Notes under the pieces: model-generated
The model's database searches: none
Seen by the model: only the letters and a program-made list of their open reading frames with translations
What the model was told of the DNA's origin: nothing
Part shown: positions 5,735 through 8,947 of the stretch, in pieces
Layout: the number at the start of each line of letters is the position of its first letter
Numbering within the stretch: the stretch's first letter is position 1
Position numbers and translations under genes: made by a program
Source: an uncultured Parvularculaceae bacterium
GTDB lineage: Bacteria; Pseudomonadota; Alphaproteobacteria; Caulobacterales; Parvularculaceae
Direction: 5' to 3'
Assembly: GCA_947259815.1 (NCBI GenBank)
Contig: CAMYNO010000123.1
Location: forward strand, 1 to 8,947
DNA: 8,947 nt

Positions 5735-6856
5735 TTAAAATAACAGCGCCGCCAGCTTTTCTTTCTGCCAGGCTGCATCGCCGAATTGCGAAGCGTGCCA
5801 GATCGCGCGCCGGCGATAGAGATGCGCGTCGCATTCATAGGTGAACCCGAACCCGCCATGGAACTGGATGGCCCGGTCGGCGGCATAGGAAAGCGATTTT
5901 TCCGCCTGCGCCTTCGCCATGCGCGTGGCGATTTCGCCGGTCCCCTGCTCGTTAAAACAATGCGCCGCAGCATAGAGATGCGAGCGTGCCTGTTCGAACA
6001 TCGTATAGGCGTCGACGGTCGGATGCTTTAGCGCCTGATAGGAGCCTATGGTTTTGCCGAACTGTTTGCGCGTCGTCAGATAGTCGATTGTGTAGTCGAT
6101 GACGGCGCGATTACCGCCAACCATTTCCGCCGTCCCGAGCAAGGTCGCGGCGAGGCGCAAACGCTCAAGCGCCATCGCCGCGCGGTCCTGATCCATCAAT
6201 GCCGATGCCGGCGCCGTGACGCCGTCCAGCGTGAGTTCATAGCTGCGCCGTGTCTCGTCAATAATTGTCTCACGGCGCAGCGCCGTTTCCGGCAGCGCGG
6301 ATTTTTCAACCAGCATCAGCGCCGGCGCGTCATCTAATTTTACCGAGACAAGGATGATTTCAGCTTGCGCCGCATCGCCGACAAACGTCTTGACGCCGGA
6401 AAGCCGGTAGCCATCTGCGTTCTTGACCGCCGTTGCAGCAATCTCGGTATCGTCCCAGCGCCCGTCCGGTTCCGAGAGGGCAAGCGTCGCAATCGCGCCG
6501 CCGGCGATTTTCTGCAACCAGGCGGCTTTTTGCGCATCACTTCCGCCATCGCAGAGCAATTGCGCCGCGAGCGTCGTCGGGATAAATGGCCCGGCCAGCA
6601 GGTACCGCCCCATCGCCTCGATCACCGGAACAGCCTCAGCGAGGGACAGTCCCGCGCCGCCAAACTCTTCCGGAATGGCGATGCCGAGCCATCCCAGCTT
6701 CGCGATTTCTTCCCAGACCGCTGTATCGTAGCCAGCGTCATCTTCAAGCAGGGTACGGACTTTCTCCATCGGCGAACGTTCGCGGCAGAAATTTTCCGCA
6801 ACCTCAAGCAGGTCCGCCTGCTCCTCTGAAAACCCGATACGTCCAAGGTGGTCCAT
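5735..6856 (-). CDS. Acyl-CoA dehydrogenase, small/degenerate subunit of a probable heteromeric ACAD
   Basis: This 373-residue protein has full ACAD architecture but a changed flavin site. The N-terminal domain contains IPEEFGGAGLSL (61-72). In the middle domain the usual TEPxxGSD is replaced by LSEPDGRWDD (127-136), losing Gly-Ser-Asp. The C-terminal domain keeps TTRKQFGKTIGSYQALKH (261-278), whose Arg263 normally contacts the FAD of the partner subunit, and QFHGGFGFTYECDAHLYRRR (331-350). There is no YEGTSE-type loop near the end. Glu231 (ALERLRLA) lies at the catalytic position of long-chain and isovaleryl ACADs. The pattern resembles beta subunits such as ChsE1/ChsE5 (FadE28/FadE27) of alpha2beta2 enzymes. 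The start is taken as ATG 6856, placed 8 bases after GAAGAAG. A GTG at 6865 would overlap the upstream stop by 4 bases and is a possible alternative. Translational coupling with the upstream ACAD is likely. Confidence 0.9.
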   Translation of the reverse strand: MDHLGRIGFSEEQADLLEVAENFCRERSPMEKVRTLLEDDAGYDTAVWEEIAKLGWLGIAIPEEFGGAGLSLAEAVPVIEAMGRYLLAGPFIPTTLAAQLLCDGGSDAQKAAWLQKIAGGAIATLALSEPDGRWDDTEIAATAVKNADGYRLSGVKTFVGDAAQAEIILVSVKLDDAPALMLVEKSALPETALRRETIIDETRRSYELTLDGVTAPASALMDQDRAAMALERLRLAATLLGTAEMVGGNRAVIDYTIDYLTTRKQFGKTIGSYQALKHPTVDAYTMFEQARSHLYAAAHCFNEQGTGEIATRMAKAQAEKSLSYAADRAIQFHGGFGFTYECDAHLYRRRAIWHASQFGDAAWQKEKLAALLF

Positions 6857-6861
6857 AGATG

Positions 6862-8070
6862 TCACTTCTTCGGCAGGCCGAGGACATGCTCGGCGACGAT
6901 GTTGCGCTGGATTTCAGAGGTGCCGCCGCCAATCGTGGCGCCGAAGGAGTTGAGATAGGCGCGGGTCCACAAACCGTCTTCGACGGCGTTCTCCTCGCCC
7001 ACATAATAACCGCCCTTCTCGCCGGTGAGGGTGATGGCGAATTCACACAGGCGGCGGACAAACTCCGTCCACATCAGCTTGTTGGACAGAGAAAGCCCGG
7101 CGGGCCGGTCCTGATTGAGCGGCGCGATACGTCCACGCTGATCGCAAAGCCCCAGCGACTGGCCCTCAATGATAAAATCGACAAGACGGTCGCGAATGAC
7201 CGGATCGTCCAGAACCGGCTTGCCGCCGCGGGTCGAGTTTTTGGCAAGGTCGAGAATGGAGAACGCATCGAACGGCGTCAGCACGTAACCGCCCGCCTGT
7301 CCGCCGCGGGCGCCGCGCTCATATTCCAGCGTGCGCATGGCGATCAGCCAGCCCTGCCCCTCCTCACCCATGAGGCAGTCGGCGGGAATGCGCGCATCGG
7401 TGAAAAACGTCTGTGTAAAGCCGAATTCCCCGGTGACCTTGCGGATCGGCCGGGTTTCTACACCGTCCACCGTCATCGGCGACAGGAAAAAGGAAAGACC
7501 GGCATATTTGCTGGGCGCGTCACTACCCGTTCGGGCCAGCAAGATCATGTGCTTTGCGTAATTGCCGAGGGTCGTCCAGATCTTGGACCCGTTCAACACG
7601 TAAGAGTCGCCGTCACGCTCCGCCTTCAGCTGGGCGTTGCCGAGGTCGGAGCCATTGTCCGGCTCGGAGAAGCCCTGACACCAGATATCCTCAGCAGAAA
7701 GAATATTTTTCAGATATTGCGACTTCTGTTCCTGCGTGCCCATTTCAAGCAATAGCGGGCCGGCCCAGCCAAGGCCAATGGCGTTGAGGAAAACCGGGCC
7801 GCCATGGCGGCGCATGGCTTTCGTCGCCGCATCCTGAAATTCCTGCGGCAGGCCGCCGCCGCCATATTCCGACGGCCAGGCGGCGCCGAGATAGCCCGCT
7901 TCCCAGACCTTGCGCTGCCAGTTGCACAGGAACTCAAACTGCTGGTCGGTGCTGACCTCAAGGAAGGAAAGCGGCAGCATGAAGCCCGGATCGCCCGGCG
8001 TATTTTCCGCAAACCATTTGTCCGCGTCAGCGGAAAATTCCGATAGGGCTTTCTCCTCCGCCCCGGACAT
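6862..8070 (-). CDS. Acyl-CoA dehydrogenase, large/catalytic subunit of a probable heteromeric ACAD
   Basis: This 402-residue ACAD catalyses alpha,beta-dehydrogenation of an acyl-CoA. The middle domain has the FAD/substrate motif FSEPDNGSDLGNAQ (134-147) and NGSKIWTTLGNYAKH (160-174). Glu251 in TLEYERGARGG is the expected catalytic base, as in ChsE2/ChsE4-type subunits. The end has ATIGGGTSEIQRNIVAEHVL (378-397) with Gly at the MCAD-type base position. Where homomeric ACADs have RxxFG, this protein reads NSTRGGKPVLDDPVIRD (279-293), so the FAD-contacting Arg-x-Gln-Phe-Gly element is missing; the adjacent ACAD supplies it. The combination suggests a two-subunit enzyme with composite flavin sites. 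ATG at 8070 shares its A with the stop of the upstream SDR (TGATG), a classic coupling overlap; GTG at 8073 is possible. The downstream ACAD begins within a few bases of this stop. Sterol or bile-acid side-chain acyl-CoAs are candidate substrates by analogy only. Confidence 0.92.
   Translation of the reverse strand: MSGAEEKALSEFSADADKWFAENTPGDPGFMLPLSFLEVSTDQQFEFLCNWQRKVWEAGYLGAAWPSEYGGGGLPQEFQDAATKAMRRHGGPVFLNAIGLGWAGPLLLEMGTQEQKSQYLKNILSAEDIWCQGFSEPDNGSDLGNAQLKAERDGDSYVLNGSKIWTTLGNYAKHMILLARTGSDAPSKYAGLSFFLSPMTVDGVETRPIRKVTGEFGFTQTFFTDARIPADCLMGEEGQGWLIAMRTLEYERGARGGQAGGYVLTPFDAFSILDLAKNSTRGGKPVLDDPVIRDRLVDFIIEGQSLGLCDQRGRIAPLNQDRPAGLSLSNKLMWTEFVRRLCEFAITLTGEKGGYYVGEENAVEDGLWTRAYLNSFGATIGGGTSEIQRNIVAEHVLGLPKK
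6865..6871 (-). promoter_or_regulatory. Weak ribosome site favouring ATG 6856 for the small ACAD subunit
   Basis: GAAGAAG on the minus strand, embedded in the last codons of the upstream ACAD, lies 8 bases before ATG 6856. The alternative GTG at 6865 would have no spacing from it. Confidence 0.4.
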
Positions 8071-8947
8071 CACCCGCCCTGCGCTTTCGTCATGAAGTTG
8101 GTCATGGGGCCGGACGAGTTTTCATAGAACTGTATATTATCGCGCGAGGAGATCGCCTCCCAGTTCGATGCAATATCCTCCGGCGTTTGCCGGTCGGGCG
8201 GAAGGAACACGCCCTCCGTCTCAACAATATGCGCGCTCGCATAGCCGCCGCCGGCGCAGGAGATAATCTGGCGGCTCGGCGCTTCGTCGCTCACGAGAAA
8301 CACCGCGGCGGCGGTAATCGCCTCCGGCGTCATCAAATCGAGGACCGGTTCGGGGATACCGAGATCTTCGGTCATGCGCGTCTTCGCCGATGGCGAGAGC
8401 AAATTGACGTGAATATTGTACTTGCCCCCTTCCAGATGCAGGGCGTTCATCAATCCGATCATACCCGCTTTCGCCGCACCATAATTCGCCTGACCGAAAA
8501 TGCCGTGAAGACCTGACGGCGAAGACGTGAAGACGACGCGTCCATAATTCTGCTCGCGCATGATCGGCCAGACCGTGTAGGTGCAGATCGCCGAGCCGAC
8601 AAGGTGCACATCAATGACGGCCTTGAAATCGTCAAGCGTCATCTTGTGAAATGTCTTGTCACGGAGGATGCCGGCATTATTGATGAGAATGTCAACGCGG
8701 CCCCATTTATCCATCGCGGCCTGCACCATGGCGCCGACTTCGTCCGGCTTGGTTACATTGGCGCCGTCGGCGATCGCCTCGCCGCCCGCGCTGTTGATGT
8801 GATTTACAACTTCTTCCGCGGCGGAAATCGACCCGCCGGTGCCGTCGCGGGCGCCGCCAAGATCATTGACGACTACCTTGGCGCCGCGTTTGGCAAGTTC
8901 CAGCGCATGAGCGCGGCCAAGCCCGTTGCCGGCGCCGGTGACAATGG
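8070..8947 (-). CDS. SDR-family 3-hydroxyacyl-CoA dehydrogenase (17-beta-HSD4 type), 5' end outside window
   Basis: The open frame enters from the right edge and gives 291 residues before the stop at 8070-8072. It begins within the cofactor motif TGAGNGLGRAHALEL (TGxxxGxG) and continues with VVVNDLGG, where the Asp after the second strand suggests NAD(H) preference. NNAGILRDKTFHKM follows, then the catalytic Ser in FTSSPSGLHG and Tyr/Lys in YGAAK (8469-8483). The GLHGIFGQANYGAAKAG segment and the extended C-terminus (GVFLPPDRQTPEDIASNW onward) match the SDR domain of peroxisomal multifunctional enzyme type 2 / HSD17B4 and bacterial relatives including ChsB1. These oxidise 3-hydroxyacyl-CoA to 3-oxoacyl-CoA, often on bulky or branched chains. 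It is the first visible gene of a minus-strand operon and overlaps the ACAD gene by one base. Only a few N-terminal residues should be missing. Confidence 0.92.
   Translation of the reverse strand, partial: IVTGAGNGLGRAHALELAKRGAKVVVNDLGGARDGTGGSISAAEEVVNHINSAGGEAIADGANVTKPDEVGAMVQAAMDKWGRVDILINNAGILRDKTFHKMTLDDFKAVIDVHLVGSAICTYTVWPIMREQNYGRVVFTSSPSGLHGIFGQANYGAAKAGMIGLMNALHLEGGKYNIHVNLLSPSAKTRMTEDLGIPEPVLDLMTPEAITAAAVFLVSDEAPSRQIISCAGGGYASAHIVETEGVFLPPDRQTPEDIASNWEAISSRDNIQFYENSSGPMTNFMTKAQGG

Noticed and set aside
5728..5750. GGCGC/GCGCC inverted repeat as terminator after the crotonase gene
   Set aside because: The arms are only 5 bases with a 13-base loop, part lies in the coding end of the convergent ACAD, and there is no proper T-run.
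6859..7755. 298-residue open frame on the plus strand
   Set aside because: It is wholly antisense to the large ACAD subunit, which has clear family motifs. It has no recognisable domain and reads as the reverse-strand shadow of a GC-rich gene.
1..8947. Signs of a mobile element, phage, CRISPR or defence system
   Set aside because: No transposase, integrase, direct-repeat array, nuclease or toxin-antitoxin motifs were found. All genes are metabolic, regulatory or envelope genes with similar base composition.

Overview
The window looks like chromosome of a GC-rich alphaproteobacterium. Codon use is GCG/GCC/GGC-heavy, genes are tightly packed, and a convergent intergenic gap holds a palindrome of the 'ATCCCGGGCTTGATCCGGGAT' / 'TTCCGGCTTTCGCCGGAA' style that is common in alphaproteobacterial genomes. 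I cannot name the genus. There are no RNA genes, CRISPR arrays, insertion sequences or phage genes. The content is lipid and organic-acid catabolism.

Layout. 1-553 (minus, cut by the left edge): an NAD(P)-binding epimerase/dehydratase-like protein. 587-1249 (minus): a small DUF2799-type lipoprotein, 33 bases upstream of and in the same direction as the epimerase-like gene. 1250-1627: a non-coding divergent spacer. 1628-2797 (plus): an FMN-dependent alpha-hydroxy-acid (L-lactate type) dehydrogenase with all catalytic residues. 2866-3426 (plus): a TetR-family repressor with a nested inverted repeat at its own start. 3427-3596: a convergent gap with an 89-base double-hairpin element. 3597-4739 (minus): a complete acyl-CoA dehydrogenase (ACAD). 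4740-4845: a short divergent promoter region. 4846-5724 (plus): a crotonase-family protein. 5735-8947 (minus): an overlapping three-gene unit, read right to left as a 17-beta-HSD4-type SDR (cut by the right edge), a 402-residue ACAD and a 373-residue ACAD.

How the genes fit together. The right half encodes three of the four steps of a CoA-thioester beta-oxidation spiral: ACAD (alpha,beta-dehydrogenation), crotonase (hydration or double-bond shift) and SDR (beta-hydroxyacyl-CoA oxidation). No thiolase, aldolase or CoA ligase lies in the window. The two ACADs of the minus-strand operon have complementary losses. The first keeps the SEPxxGSD flavin motif but lacks RxxFG; the second has a degraded GSD motif but keeps RKQFG. 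This is what is expected of the heterotetrameric (alpha2beta2) ACADs known from actinobacterial cholesterol side-chain catabolism (ChsE1-ChsE2, ChsE4-ChsE5). The linked SDR resembles the class to which ChsB1/Hsd4B belongs. A bulky polycyclic or branched acyl-CoA (sterol or bile-acid side chain) is therefore a reasonable but unproven substrate. The TetR protein is a candidate local regulator.

Nothing here is clearly a new kind of system. The points most worth following up are the heteromeric ACAD operon in a non-actinobacterium, the unusual catalytic-site layout of the crotonase, and the nested palindrome at the tetR start.
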